Part shown: in pieces, positions 17,884 through 26,468 of the stretch
Numbering within the stretch: position 1 is the first letter of the stretch
How the letters are laid out: the number at the start of each line of letters is the position of its first letter
Notes under the pieces: model-generated
Seen by the model: only the letters and a program-made list of their open reading frames with translations
The model's database searches: none
Told to the model about the DNA's origin: nothing
Assembly: GCF_000271485.2 (NCBI RefSeq)
Contig: NZ_AKVN02000001.1
Coordinates: forward strand, 4,117,501 to 4,181,500
Direction of reading: 5' to 3'
Source of the DNA: Pelosinus fermentans DSM 17108
GTDB lineage: Bacteria; Bacillota; Negativicutes; DSM-13327
DNA length: 64,000 nt
Program-made: the position numbers and the translations under genes

Positions 17884-18528
17884 TTAAAACTTAAGTCCTG
17901 CACCAACATAAGCAGCTGATTGGCTGCCTGCCAATTGATAAGCACCAACTTTTCCAATACTGCCAGTGTAACCGATACCCGGCTCTATCTTACCTCTTGT
18001 GAACATGGCACCAACTGTAATTACATTATGGCGAGTTAGATCAATTGTAGGAATCTCAGCTTCAATTGTTATTGTGCTGGTTTGTTTTAAATCGATCATA
18101 TTCTTTTCGAATACAAACTTTTCCTCTTCCGTTTTATCAAACTTGCCTACTCTGCCATTTACCATATAAATAAAACTTTGTTTACCAAGATCAAATTTAC
18201 CATCTAATTTTACAGGAGTTGCACCAGGTGTCTCTTTATCAACCGGCATTACTAATACTTCCTTCACTTCTCCCGGTAAATAAACGGTTTCTCCTGGAAT
18301 ATACTGAAACTTCGTATCTGTAATCGTTTTAATCGTTTCCTTAATGATCGGAGGCTTATTTTTTTCTACTGCCAATGCTTGTCTATCACCTTCTCCCAAG
18401 ACATACCCTAACGTTAATCCTGCAGCACTGCCAGTGACCAACGAAATAACGGCAACAATTATGAGCATCTTAAGGTTATATTTACCTTCATCAAGGTTAG
18501 AATTTTCTAATTTTTCTTCTTCGTTCAT
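17884..18528 (-). CDS. Single-pass membrane protein of unknown function, 214 aa
   Basis: I do not recognise this gene. A charged N-terminus (about 18 residues) precedes one TM segment (about residues 20-46, with GxxxG-like small residues). An extended hydrophilic region with PGETVYLPGEV follows, and then a C-terminal part rich in Gly and alternating hydrophobics that ends in Phe (YVGAGLKF). The alternating pattern with a terminal Phe recalls a beta-strand segment, but it is too short for a barrel by itself. GGGAGGGG precedes ATG. Confidence 0.7.
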   Translation of the reverse strand: MNEEEKLENSNLDEGKYNLKMLIIVAVISLVTGSAAGLTLGYVLGEGDRQALAVEKNKPPIIKETIKTITDTKFQYIPGETVYLPGEVKEVLVMPVDKETPGATPVKLDGKFDLGKQSFIYMVNGRVGKFDKTEEEKFVFEKNMIDLKQTSTITIEAEIPTIDLTRHNVITVGAMFTRGKIEPGIGYTGSIGKVGAYQLAGSQSAAYVGAGLKF

Positions 18529-18785
18529 TCTATACCCCTCCCAGCTACTGAGACCAAATTCCCTTACCTTATTATATGATCGTTATCAGCTTTAGCTACT
18601 CTAGGGATAAAGCATATCTGCCAACGTTTCCCTGAAATGGGGGTTGCACATCATCATCTAAAAAAATCGATTCGGCTTTTTTACATAATAACAGTACCAA
18701 TCTTTTTTTAGCATACATACACTATAATATGGAGTCTACGTAATTTGCACTTCATCAGTATTTCACCTCGAAGGGAGGCGATTGT

Positions 18786-18929
18786 ATGATTATTGACTTC
18801 GACGAACGAAAATTTAGAAATGAAATTAAAAGTATCGCTAAAAAGTATGGAGCAAAGTCTAGCGATGCTGAAATGGTAGCAACGATGGCTTTGTCAATTG
18901 TAATGAAATCAAGCAAACCTGTGAAATAA
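18786..18929 (+). CDS. Hypothetical small protein, 47 aa
   Basis: The product starts MIIDFDERKFRNEIKSIAKK and continues as a charged, probably helical peptide ending in VMKSSKPVK. GGGAGG is 7 bases before the ATG and an intrinsic terminator follows 11 bases after the stop, so this is very likely an expressed gene. No function is recognised; no TM and no cysteines. It is transcribed divergently from the membrane protein at 17884. Confidence 0.65.
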   Translation: MIIDFDERKFRNEIKSIAKKYGAKSSDAEMVATMALSIVMKSSKPVK

Positions 18930-18940
18930 TACGGTTGTTT

Positions 18941-18974
18941 CAGCGAGCAGAATATTTTTGCTTGCTGTTTTTTT
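18941..18974 (+). terminator. Terminator after the 47-aa gene
   Basis: CAGCGAGC (18941-18948) pairs with GCTTGCTG (18960-18967) with one wobble, followed by seven T. Confidence 0.85.
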
Positions 18975-19004
18975 ATATATTAAAGTCTTACCTTCCTTTA
19001 ATGC

Positions 19005-19043
19005 AGAAAAAAACCCCTGCAAATTCAATATTTGCAGGGGTTT
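19005..19043 (-). terminator. Terminator after rpsI
   Basis: CCCCTGCAAAT pairs with ATTTGCAGGGG. On the minus strand a run of T follows (19007-19013 read as A on plus). It ends the rplM-rpsI transcript. Confidence 0.9.
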
Positions 19044-19057
19044 CATTTTTGCTAGTT

Positions 19058-19450
19058 TTAACGTTTGGAGAACTGAGACGCTTTACGCGCTTTCTTCAAA
19101 CCATATTTACGACGCTCTTTTTCACGTGGATCACGAGTAAGGAATCCAGCTTTTTTCAAAGATGGACGGTACTCAGCATCAACTTTAAGTAATGCACGAG
19201 AAATACCGTGACGAACTGCGCCAGCTTGTCCTGAAGGACCGCCGCCCTCCACTTTAATTAACACATTGTATTTGCCAAGAGTTTCTGTCAAATTAAGGGG
19301 TTGTTTTACAATAAGTTCTAATGTTTTGCGACCAAAATATTCTGCAATAGTACGGTCGTTAACTAGAATATTGCCTTCACCCGGAACCAGACGAACTCTG
19401 GCAACCGAGGTTTTTCTGCGACCTGTGCCGTAGTAAGTAACCAATGCCAT
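19058..19450 (-). CDS. rpsI: 30S ribosomal protein S9
   Basis: S9 binds the head of the small subunit, and its C-terminal tail reaches the P-site tRNA. The 130 aa length is normal. The family motifs [12 protein letters not shown] (N-term) and the basic tail ending KASQFSKR (invariant C-terminal Lys-Arg) are present. It follows rplM by 21 bases in the usual two-gene operon. Confidence 0.98.
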   Translation of the reverse strand: MALVTYYGTGRRKTSVARVRLVPGEGNILVNDRTIAEYFGRKTLELIVKQPLNLTETLGKYNVLIKVEGGGPSGQAGAVRHGISRALLKVDAEYRPSLKKAGFLTRDPREKERRKYGLKKARKASQFSKR

Positions 19451-19471
19451 AATATGTTCCTCCTTTCCGGA

Positions 19472-19909
19472 TTATCTTATGTTAAATTCTAATACTTCTG
19501 GTAATTGCGCAGCATGCGGATGCTCAGCACCACGATATACTTGCAATTTACGATACATCTGGCGGCCAAGACGGTTCTTAGGTAACATACCCCTAATAGC
19601 CAGCTCAAGCACTCTTTCTGGTTTGTCTGCAAGCATTTTACCAGCAGTAACGAATGTAGTTCCACCTACATAACCAGAATGACGGAAATATGTTTTTTGT
19701 ACTAACTTTTTACCAGTTAATGCTACTTTATCAGCGTTGATGACGATAACATGGTCACCGGTATCAACATGCGGAGTAAATGTCGGTTTATGTTTGCCGC
19801 GAAGAACTTTTGCTACTTCGGCAGCTAATCTACCTAAAGTTTTACCTTCTGCATCTACAACATACCACTTACGTTCTATGGTGGCAGCATTTGCCATAAA
19901 TGTTTTCAT
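19472..19909 (-). CDS. rplM: 50S ribosomal protein L13
   Basis: L13 is an early-assembly protein of the large subunit. At 145 aa it has the family length, with [19 protein letters not shown] near the start and [16 protein letters not shown] near residue 110. It is the first gene of rplM-rpsI, with a consensus promoter and a leader of about 90 bases in which a ribosomal leader element could form. Confidence 0.98.
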   Translation of the reverse strand: MKTFMANAATIERKWYVVDAEGKTLGRLAAEVAKVLRGKHKPTFTPHVDTGDHVIVINADKVALTGKKLVQKTYFRHSGYVGGTTFVTAGKMLADKPERVLELAIRGMLPKNRLGRQMYRKLQVYRGAEHPHAAQLPEVLEFNIR

Positions 19910-20006
19910 GCGATATACCTCCTTGTCACAACATTACAAAAAAAATTGATTTTGTTTCCTTGAGCTCCGGGGCTAACGGAAGTCATGGCATAAATCTCAT
20001 AAAAAC

Positions 20007-20035
20007 ATTGTATTAAATTACCTGGACAATGTCAA
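20007..20035 (-). promoter_or_regulatory. Promoter of rplM-rpsI
   Basis: Minus-strand TTGACA (20030-20035), 17-base spacer, TACAAT (20007-20012). The predicted start near 20000 gives a leader of about 90 bases (19910-20000) containing CCGTTAGCCCCGGAGC. This is where Firmicutes often carry an L13 leader, but I cannot confirm that motif by eye. Confidence 0.8.
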
Positions 20036-20089
20036 GGAATATCGGTATGTAAATTCACTTTTTTTTGAGTTATCCACAGTTTGTTAGAT

Positions 20090-20824
20090 TTAATACCGAA
20101 CTTCTTTTAAATATAGTCCATGAGCAGGTGCTGTAGCGCCTGCCTTCTTTCGATCCCGTCCCTCAAAGATGGTCTTAAACTTCTCTAAAGAAGTCTTTCC
20201 TAGCCCCACATTCACTAATGTACCAGTTATATTCCTCACCATATGATATAAGAAACCATTTCCCCAAAAAGAAAGTTCCAATATCCGATCCTGAAGTTGG
20301 CATTCAACTGCCATAATTGTGCGAATCGGACTAACGCTTGCTCCTCCCGAGGCTCGAAAAGCTGAAAAATCATGGGTTCCGATGATTATTTGTGCTGCTT
20401 CTTCCATTGCTGAAACATCTAATGTTTGTGGAATCGTCCATACCAAATTCCGAAGAAAGGGATTTGGTACAGTATGCTGATAAATCTTATACACATATAT
20501 TTTACTTTGGGCGCTGTATTGAGCATCAAAGCTATCAGGAACCTCCTCTGCATCCAGAACTACAATATCGTAAGGCAGTAAACTCCTAGAGGCTATTGCA
20601 ATACGATCTACAGGAATAGTGCTGGTCGTTTTAAAATTGACGACTTGTCCATAAGCATGAACCCCAGAATCAGTTCTGCCAGCCATATGAATCCTGAATG
20701 TATGACCGACAATCTTTGCCAATTTGTCTTCTAGTACTTGTTGTATTCCGATCGCGTTAATCTGGCGCTGAAACCCATGATACGCCGTGCCGTCATAAGC
20801 CAATGTTAATTTAATATTACGCAT
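20090..20824 (-). CDS. truA: tRNA pseudouridine(38-40) synthase
   Basis: TruA makes pseudouridine at positions 38-40 of the anticodon arm. The catalytic aspartate is in AGRTDSGVHAYGQ (about residue 52), and the N-terminus NIKLTLAYDGTAYHGFQRQ is typical. The frame runs to 20842, but ATG 20824 has GAGGTG at the right distance (244 aa). In many Firmicutes truA follows ecfT directly; here a HelD-like gene and a hairpin repeat lie between them. Confidence 0.96.
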   Translation of the reverse strand: MRNIKLTLAYDGTAYHGFQRQINAIGIQQVLEDKLAKIVGHTFRIHMAGRTDSGVHAYGQVVNFKTTSTIPVDRIAIASRSLLPYDIVVLDAEEVPDSFDAQYSAQSKIYVYKIYQHTVPNPFLRNLVWTIPQTLDVSAMEEAAQIIIGTHDFSAFRASGGASVSPIRTIMAVECQLQDRILELSFWGNGFLYHMVRNITGTLVNVGLGKTSLEKFKTIFEGRDRKKAGATAPAHGLYLKEVRY

Positions 20825-20885
20825 GTTTATACACCTCGTCACTTACTATCTAAAAAAATATGACACATTTAACGAACTAACATAT

Positions 20886-20963
20886 TGAACCACAAAGGCA
20901 CAAAGGACACTATAGAACCGTCCTTTGTGTGCCACGATCGTGGCATTGTGTCTTTGTGGTTCA
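20886..20963. repeat. Hairpin repeat, CACAAAG family, copy A1
   Basis: The imperfect palindrome begins TGAACCACAAAGGCACAAAGG and ends TGTCTTTGTGGTTCA. An internal side hairpin GCCACGATCGTGGC lies in the right arm. The right end provides the TGA stop of the helicase gene at 20961. Confidence 0.85.
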
Positions 20964-23180
20964 TTTACTTTTTCCCTTTAACAAGGGTGTAAGATTACCT
21001 TGATATAGTATGTGTAAATAATATAAGGGACGAGATAAGGCTACATAGAGCAGTTTGGCATCGAAGCTATTGTTCTTGAATTCTTTATCCGAAGCATTCC
21101 ATATAATCACACCATCAAATTCCAAACCTTTTGCCAAGCCCACTGGAAGGATGGAAATACCGCCCTGGTAAGAAAGAGTATCACTGGTAATCACATGCAG
21201 CTCCAAATTATCGCCTTCTTGCTGCAGAGCATGATATAAAGAAACACTGTCTCTTTCCATTTTGGTAATAATTCCAATGGATTTGCAATCTTGCTCTTTA
21301 AACTTTTGAATCGCATCTCGTATCGCCAATACTGCTTCGTTTTCTGTGCTGATCTGCTGATATACGGGATCTTGACCAATTTCATATACGGGAATGGCAG
21401 CAGAGTGTCCTCTAGGCATTACCTTGTTAAAACATTCGATAATTTCCCGTGCTGAACGATAGCTGTAATTGACTTCACGATAGATGGATTTTACATCAGA
21501 AAATACTTCTTTCATCACGACCTGCCAGCTATCGATACTGCGATAAGCGGTAATTCCTTGGGATAGATCACCCATAATGGTAAAGGAGCTATTCTTTGAC
21601 AACATTTTAAGAATCATAAACTCTAAAGTATTTAAGTCCTGGGCTTCATCCACTACAATATGTTCAAATTTCACAATATGATTCCAGCCATTTACGAGAT
21701 AAGAAAGATAGCAAATGGGTGCCAAGTCTTCTCTCTCTACATTTCCCTCTTGTAATATGCTGCTGGAGTATTCTGCGATAAACGCAATGTCCAATTTTTT
21801 ATTCTTTAAAATTTTAAATATACTTTTATTGCTAAAGACTTCCTTGTAACAAGTCCTAATATCATCGCAAGACCATTTTGAAAAATGACCTGCCAGAAAT
21901 TGTGTCCCTTGCTGTGAATATTGCTCATAGGTTTTATCTGTACTGCCAATTTTGCGCCTCTGCTCCATTTCTAACACTTCCAAGAAATTTCGCACCCTAA
22001 ACTTAATATAACCGCTTAACGTTTTTACACGCTCATTATAGGGAGTATTGAGCATACCGCCTTGCATAAAGTTTTCAATTTGCTGTTCTTTTGTAATCAA
22101 TAATTTCTGATCAAACAGCAGGATGTCTTTTAACTTTAGGCAGAATTTTTCAATTTTCTTATCCATCCAAGCATCTAATATTTTCACAAATTCCAAAGAT
22201 CCCTTTAATCGGGCAACTGCCTCTAATTGATCACGACGGCTATCTTTTATCTTATTTTCTAAAAACAGATGGGCTTTCTCATCTTGGTGCAAGGAGAATG
22301 TCGTCTGCGTTATTTCATGTACTACATCAATAAACGTCTGCTGCCTCACATCATCTGCATCGATCTCTGGAAGCAGTTCACAAATATAATCTAAGAATAA
22401 TTTGTTGGGTGCAATGACCATCATTTTCTGTGGATCTAATTTTTCATTATAAAGCAAATAAGATAATCGATGCAGACCAATGGTACTTTTTCCTGAGCCC
22501 GCAACGCCTTGGATAATAATCACTTGATGTAAGGTTTCCCGAATAATTTTGTTTTGTTCTCCTCGAATGGAAGTTACAATATCTTTTAGCTTATTACTGG
22601 TACCTTGCAGCAGCCTTTCCGTTAAAAAGGGGTCAGCAAGTAAGGCTTCCTTTTTAGGATCTGCCAATTGATCAAAAATATAATCGTCGGATATTTTTTG
22701 CAAAACGCCTTCGACTATTTTGTATTGTCTCTTTAAGTTCACGTCACCGCTATAATGGTATTTTCCCAAAACATCGTAACTGACACGTCCATCTTGGCAT
22801 TCATAGAAAATAGTTGCTACAGGGTCGCGCCAGTCAAATACTAAAATATCTTTTACGGTAAGAATGTCCAAACGGCTGATTTTAATTCGTCCTATATAAA
22901 AGCTCTCATAGTCCACCGCATCATCATCTTTAAAATCCACACGACCAAAATAAGGACTCCCTAGAGCCTCTTTCATATCATAAATCTTTTCAGCATGATC
23001 ATGTTTCATCATGGAATGAACATAGGTACTAATTTGATCTTTATGCTCCAATGACACACGCATTTGCGCAGTACGCTTATCAATATCGTCTTCCAAAGAT
23101 GTAATGATTTGATTCATCTCTTTTAGCGTATAATCCAAGTGCTGTTTTTCTAAAGCATAATCCGGATGATCCTTAACCAT
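20961..23180 (-). CDS. helD: HelD-like superfamily 1 helicase
   Basis: HelD-type ATPases bind RNA polymerase and recycle stalled complexes. The 739-aa product has an N-terminal coiled-coil-like region (about residues 10-60), Walker A GVAGSGKST at 225-233, an insertion with long helices (about 290-440), Walker B VVDEAQDLNTLE near residue 508 and a UvrD-like C-terminus with SYRSAREI. This arrangement fits HelD rather than UvrD or PcrA; RecD-like enzymes are an alternative. GGAGG precedes ATG 23180. It interrupts the common ecfT-truA neighbourhood and is flanked by two hairpin repeats. Confidence 0.82.
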   Translation of the reverse strand: MVKDHPDYALEKQHLDYTLKEMNQIITSLEDDIDKRTAQMRVSLEHKDQISTYVHSMMKHDHAEKIYDMKEALGSPYFGRVDFKDDDAVDYESFYIGRIKISRLDILTVKDILVFDWRDPVATIFYECQDGRVSYDVLGKYHYSGDVNLKRQYKIVEGVLQKISDDYIFDQLADPKKEALLADPFLTERLLQGTSNKLKDIVTSIRGEQNKIIRETLHQVIIIQGVAGSGKSTIGLHRLSYLLYNEKLDPQKMMVIAPNKLFLDYICELLPEIDADDVRQQTFIDVVHEITQTTFSLHQDEKAHLFLENKIKDSRRDQLEAVARLKGSLEFVKILDAWMDKKIEKFCLKLKDILLFDQKLLITKEQQIENFMQGGMLNTPYNERVKTLSGYIKFRVRNFLEVLEMEQRRKIGSTDKTYEQYSQQGTQFLAGHFSKWSCDDIRTCYKEVFSNKSIFKILKNKKLDIAFIAEYSSSILQEGNVEREDLAPICYLSYLVNGWNHIVKFEHIVVDEAQDLNTLEFMILKMLSKNSSFTIMGDLSQGITAYRSIDSWQVVMKEVFSDVKSIYREVNYSYRSAREIIECFNKVMPRGHSAAIPVYEIGQDPVYQQISTENEAVLAIRDAIQKFKEQDCKSIGIITKMERDSVSLYHALQQEGDNLELHVITSDTLSYQGGISILPVGLAKGLEFDGVIIWNASDKEFKNNSFDAKLLYVALSRPLYYLHILYQGNLTPLLKGKSK

Positions 23181-23246
23181 ATAGCCTCCTATCTTTACTT
23201 TACGTATAGTATCATCGTTTAAAAGTCAATTACTAACAAAAGACTT

Positions 23247-23343
23247 TCAACGCGAAGGCGCGAACCGCTACGCGGTACACGAAGTATCACGAAGGGATTA
23301 ATTGTATTTCTACTTCGCACCCTTCGCGCCTTCGTGTTTCAAA
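23247..23343. repeat. Hairpin repeat, CGAAG variant, copy B1 (inverted orientation)
   Basis: Arms built from GCGAAGGCGCGAA and TTCGCGCCTTCGTG pair across the unit. The side hairpin ACCGCTACGCGGT lies in the left arm, the opposite of the A copies. The unit therefore sits in reverse orientation between ecfT and the helicase gene. Confidence 0.8.
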
Positions 23344-23361
23344 CTGCTTTTCTTCTTTCTG

Positions 23362-24165
23362 CTACTTACTATATATCCTCACTGCAACTAGCACTCCAAT
23401 GATAATGCCTAATACTCCATATGCCAGCCAATCTCTCTTTGTAATGTGGAGTTCTTTCATGCGGGTTCTTTGATGCCCGCCTCGGTAGCATCTGGCCTCC
23501 ATAGCTGTAGCCAGTTCATCCGCACGACGAAATGCACTAATAAACAGCGGGACGAGTAAAGGAATCATGTTACGTGCACGGCGCAATATATTCCCTGATG
23601 TAAAATCCGCTCCTCTTGCCATTTGCGCTTTCATGATTTTATCTGTTTCTTCCAGCAACGTTGGAATAAAACGAAGGGCAATTGTCATCATCATCGCCAA
23701 CTCATGTGCAGGCAGACCTATTTTCTTAAAAGGGTTAAGTAAGCGCTCAATCCCATCGGTCAATGCGATGGGGGAAGTGGTAAATGTCAATAAAGAAGAT
23801 ACAACAATTAAAAAAACAAGTCTGATTGTCATAAAAAGTCCTTGCCGGACACCTTCCTGGGTCGCCGCCAATGGACCAATCTTATAGATAATGCTCCCCG
23901 GTGTAGTAAAAATATGAATAAGTAAGGTCAATACAATAATGATCCACAATGGCTTTAAGGAGCGTAAAATCATAGTAGGAGGTATTGCCGCTAAGGCAAT
24001 GATGAATACAATAAAAGCAGCTAGTATGATATACGCCTGATAGGTATCTGCTAGAAAAATGCTGCTGATAAATAATATCGTACTAATAATCTTCGTACGC
24101 GGATCTAGTAAATGAAGTAAGGAATTACCAGGAAAATATTGTCCCAGCATAATATCTGTTAGCAA
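23362..24165 (-). CDS. ecfT: ECF transporter T component
   Basis: This is the membrane scaffold that couples EcfA1/EcfA2 ATP hydrolysis to exchangeable vitamin-binding S components. The 267 aa contain about five TM segments, and the coupling motif MARGADFTSG (about residue 180) and EARCYRGG (about 220) correspond to the two Ala-Arg-Gly type motifs. The start is a TTG at 24165 with GGAGG 8 bases upstream, overlapping the ecfA2 end region. No S component is encoded here, as expected for a shared group II module. Confidence 0.93.
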   Translation of the reverse strand: MLTDIMLGQYFPGNSLLHLLDPRTKIISTILFISSIFLADTYQAYIILAAFIVFIIALAAIPPTMILRSLKPLWIIIVLTLLIHIFTTPGSIIYKIGPLAATQEGVRQGLFMTIRLVFLIVVSSLLTFTTSPIALTDGIERLLNPFKKIGLPAHELAMMMTIALRFIPTLLEETDKIMKAQMARGADFTSGNILRRARNMIPLLVPLFISAFRRADELATAMEARCYRGGHQRTRMKELHITKRDWLAYGVLGIIIGVLVAVRIYSK

Positions 24166-24167
24166 AG

Positions 24168-25025
24168 TTAACCCCTCCTTACGGCTTTATATACGTTTTG
24201 CGCAGCAGTTGCAATATCGATTACTGCACTATCAATTTCTAAACCCCGTTGTTTAAATTGATTCATCAATAAAGTAAGGGGTGGTACATCCACACCTGCT
24301 TCTTTTAACTGGGCCTGATGATTACAGAAAATATCCTTTGGTTTACCATCTAAGAGAATTTCACCTTTATTCATAACAATCAATCGATTCGCCATACGTG
24401 CAACATCTTCCATATTGTGAGAAACCAGGACTACGGTAATCCCTGTAGCCTTATGTAAATTGATGATTTGCCCAAAGATTTCATCCCGTCCTCGCGGGTC
24501 AAGTCCAGCAGAAGGCTCATCCAGGACTAAATATTTTGGATCTAAGGCTACCACACCTGCAATGGCAACTCGCCTCATTTGCCCTCCACTGAGCTGAAAT
24601 GGCGTACGTTTTGCAAATTTTTCAAAATCAAGACCAACAAAATCCAGTGCCTTTTTTACTCTGGTCTCAATTTCCTCTTCCTTTACTCCCAGGTTGCGTG
24701 GACCAAAGGCAATATCTTCATATACACTTTCTTCAAATAGTTGATGTTCTGGATATTGAAACACCATACCTACACTTCGTTTGGCATTCCTTGCAGTTTC
24801 TCCCTTTTCATGTATATTCTGCCCATCTATGTGAACCATACCTGATGAAGGTTTTAATAGACCATTTAAATGCTGCACTAATGTTGATTTGCCTGAGCCA
24901 GTATGTCCAATAATTCCAACAAATTCACCTTGTTTTATCTCAAGATCAATCTTTTTTATTGCCGCCTTTTCATATGGGGTTTTAGACATGTAAATGTAAG
25001 TAACATCTTGTAATCTTATGGACAT
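24168..25025 (-). CDS. ecfA2: ECF transporter ATPase EcfA2
   Basis: This is an ABC ATPase subunit of the energy-coupling module. Walker A is GHTGSGKST (about 37-45), the ABC signature LSGGQMRRVAIAG is near residue 145, and Walker B YLVLDEPSAGLDP is near 165. The 285 aa length fits. Its start overlaps the ecfA1 end by 10 bases, suggesting coupled translation of the heterodimer. It was assigned A2 by its position (second) in the usual order. Confidence 0.93.
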   Translation of the reverse strand: MSIRLQDVTYIYMSKTPYEKAAIKKIDLEIKQGEFVGIIGHTGSGKSTLVQHLNGLLKPSSGMVHIDGQNIHEKGETARNAKRSVGMVFQYPEHQLFEESVYEDIAFGPRNLGVKEEEIETRVKKALDFVGLDFEKFAKRTPFQLSGGQMRRVAIAGVVALDPKYLVLDEPSAGLDPRGRDEIFGQIINLHKATGITVVLVSHNMEDVARMANRLIVMNKGEILLDGKPKDIFCNHQAQLKEAGVDVPPLTLLMNQFKQRGLEIDSAVIDIATAAQNVYKAVRRG

Positions 25026-25849
25026 ACAGCCACCACCAATTCCGCATCTGTAATAATGTCTTCTGGTATTTTCATAGTAAGCTGCCGTAAACGATATGCA
25101 AATTCTGCCGCTACAGGAACGTCAAGGCCTAATTCTTTTAAACGATTTACTTGACTAAAGATCGTCTTAGGCACGCCTTCCATAACAACCTTGCCTTGCT
25201 CCATAACAATGACACGATCCGCAGCAACCGCTTCTTCCATAAAATGTGTAATATATACGACTGTTATATTCTGTTCACGATGCAGTCTGAGTACTGTCGA
25301 TAAGACTTCTTGCCTCCCCTGAGGGTCAAGCATTGCTGTCGGTTCATCTAACACTAAGCAGTTAGAACGCATGGCTAATACCCCGGCAATTGCCACTCGC
25401 TGTTTTTGTCCACCTGATAATAAGTGAGGCCCATGCTGCCGATAGTCTTCCATGCCTACATCCTTCAATGCTTCCGTTACTCGATTTCGAATTTCGTCTG
25501 GCGGCACCCCTAAGTTTTCCGGACCAAAAGCAACATCTTCTTCTACCAGGGTGGCAACAATTTGATTATCCGGGTTTTGAAACACCATACCAACAGTCTG
25601 TCTAATTTCCCAAAGATTCTCTTGCTCTTTCGTATCCATCCCATTGATGAGACACTGGCCGCTTGAAGGGGTCAGTAGTGCATTCAGATGCTTTGCCAAT
25701 GTAGATTTGCCTGATCCATTGGTGCCAATAATAGCGACAAATTCGCCTTTTCCTATGGCTATATTTATATGATCAAGTGCCTGTACCTCTTCGCCCTCAT
25801 GAGCAAGATACGTATGGCACATATCTTTCACTGTTATAAATTCTCCCAT
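25016..25849 (-). CDS. ecfA1: ECF transporter ATPase EcfA1
   Basis: This is the partner ATPase of EcfA2. Walker A is GTNGSGKST (about 42-50), the signature LSGGQKQRVAIAG is near residue 145, and Walker B CLVLDEPTAMLDP is near 166. It is the first gene of the ecf set, downstream of rplQ as in many Firmicutes. A terminator and a hairpin repeat lie between rplQ and it, so expression depends on read-through or on an unseen promoter. Confidence 0.93.
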   Translation of the reverse strand: MGEFITVKDMCHTYLAHEGEEVQALDHINIAIGKGEFVAIIGTNGSGKSTLAKHLNALLTPSSGQCLINGMDTKEQENLWEIRQTVGMVFQNPDNQIVATLVEEDVAFGPENLGVPPDEIRNRVTEALKDVGMEDYRQHGPHLLSGGQKQRVAIAGVLAMRSNCLVLDEPTAMLDPQGRQEVLSTVLRLHREQNITVVYITHFMEEAVAADRVIVMEQGKVVMEGVPKTIFSQVNRLKELGLDVPVAAEFAYRLRQLTMKIPEDIITDAELVVAVCP

Positions 25850-25880
25850 ATCGTTACCCCTTTATGTATAATTTTAAAAA

Positions 25881-25988
25881 TTGAACCACAAAAACACAAA
25901 GGACACAAAGAATTTCCAAAGGGGTTGTTCTCTAATTCTGTGCTCCCTTTGTGTACCGCGATAGCGGTATTGTGCTTTTGTGGTTCAA
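25881..25988. repeat. Hairpin repeat, CACAAAG family, copy A2
   Basis: Ends TTGAACCACAAAAACACAAA and GCTTTTGTGGTTCAA pair. The right arm carries the side hairpin ACCGCGATAGCGGT. It lies between rplQ and ecfA1. Confidence 0.85.
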
Positions 25989-26016
25989 TTTTTTTATAAA
26001 TCATTTCAATCATATA

Positions 26017-26045
26017 GAAATAAAGACGGCCTAAAAGGCCGCCTT
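26017..26045 (-). terminator. Terminator after rplQ
   Basis: AAGACGGCCT and AGGCCGCCTT pair around AAA, followed on the minus strand by TTTATTTC. A second hairpin (CCAGGCGAC with GTCACCTGG) precedes it at 26064-26100. It ends the large ribosomal transcript. Confidence 0.75.
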
Positions 26046-26115
26046 CCTTATAAACCACAATAACCAGGCGACGAGGCCAAGTATATGCCTTTGTCACCTG
26101 GCCCAATTGCAAACG

Positions 26116-26454
26116 TTAGACCAATTCCAATATTACCATTGGTGCAGCATCGCCACGACGCGGTCCCAATTTCATAATACGGGTATAACCGCCTTGACGA
26201 GTAGCATATTTAGGGGCAATCACGTCAAACAATTTTGTAACTACTTCTTCATCCATGAGGCTTGATAACACTTGACGGCGAGCATGTAAGTCACCGCGCT
26301 TAGCCAAAGTAATCATCTTTTCAGCAAGACCATTGATTTCTTTCGCTTTAGCTTCTGTTGTTTCAATACGCTCGTATGCAAAGAAGGAAGTCAAGATGCT
26401 GCGAAACAGCGCTTTACGTGCGCTAGAGTCTCGTCCTAACTTTCTATAGCCCAT
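26116..26454 (-). CDS. rplQ: 50S ribosomal protein L17
   Basis: L17 lies near the exit tunnel. The 112 aa length is normal, beginning [19 protein letters not shown], the family signature. It is the last gene of the alpha operon, 14 bases after rpoA. Confidence 0.98.
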   Translation of the reverse strand: MGYRKLGRDSSARKALFRSILTSFFAYERIETTEAKAKEINGLAEKMITLAKRGDLHARRQVLSSLMDEEVVTKLFDVIAPKYATRQGGYTRIMKLGPRRGDAAPMVILELV

Positions 26455-26468
26455 TTTCTTCCCTCCCT

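Noticed and set aside
25834-26112. 92-codon minus-strand frame between rplQ and ecfA1
   Set aside because: It runs through a hairpin repeat and a terminator and has no ribosome site.
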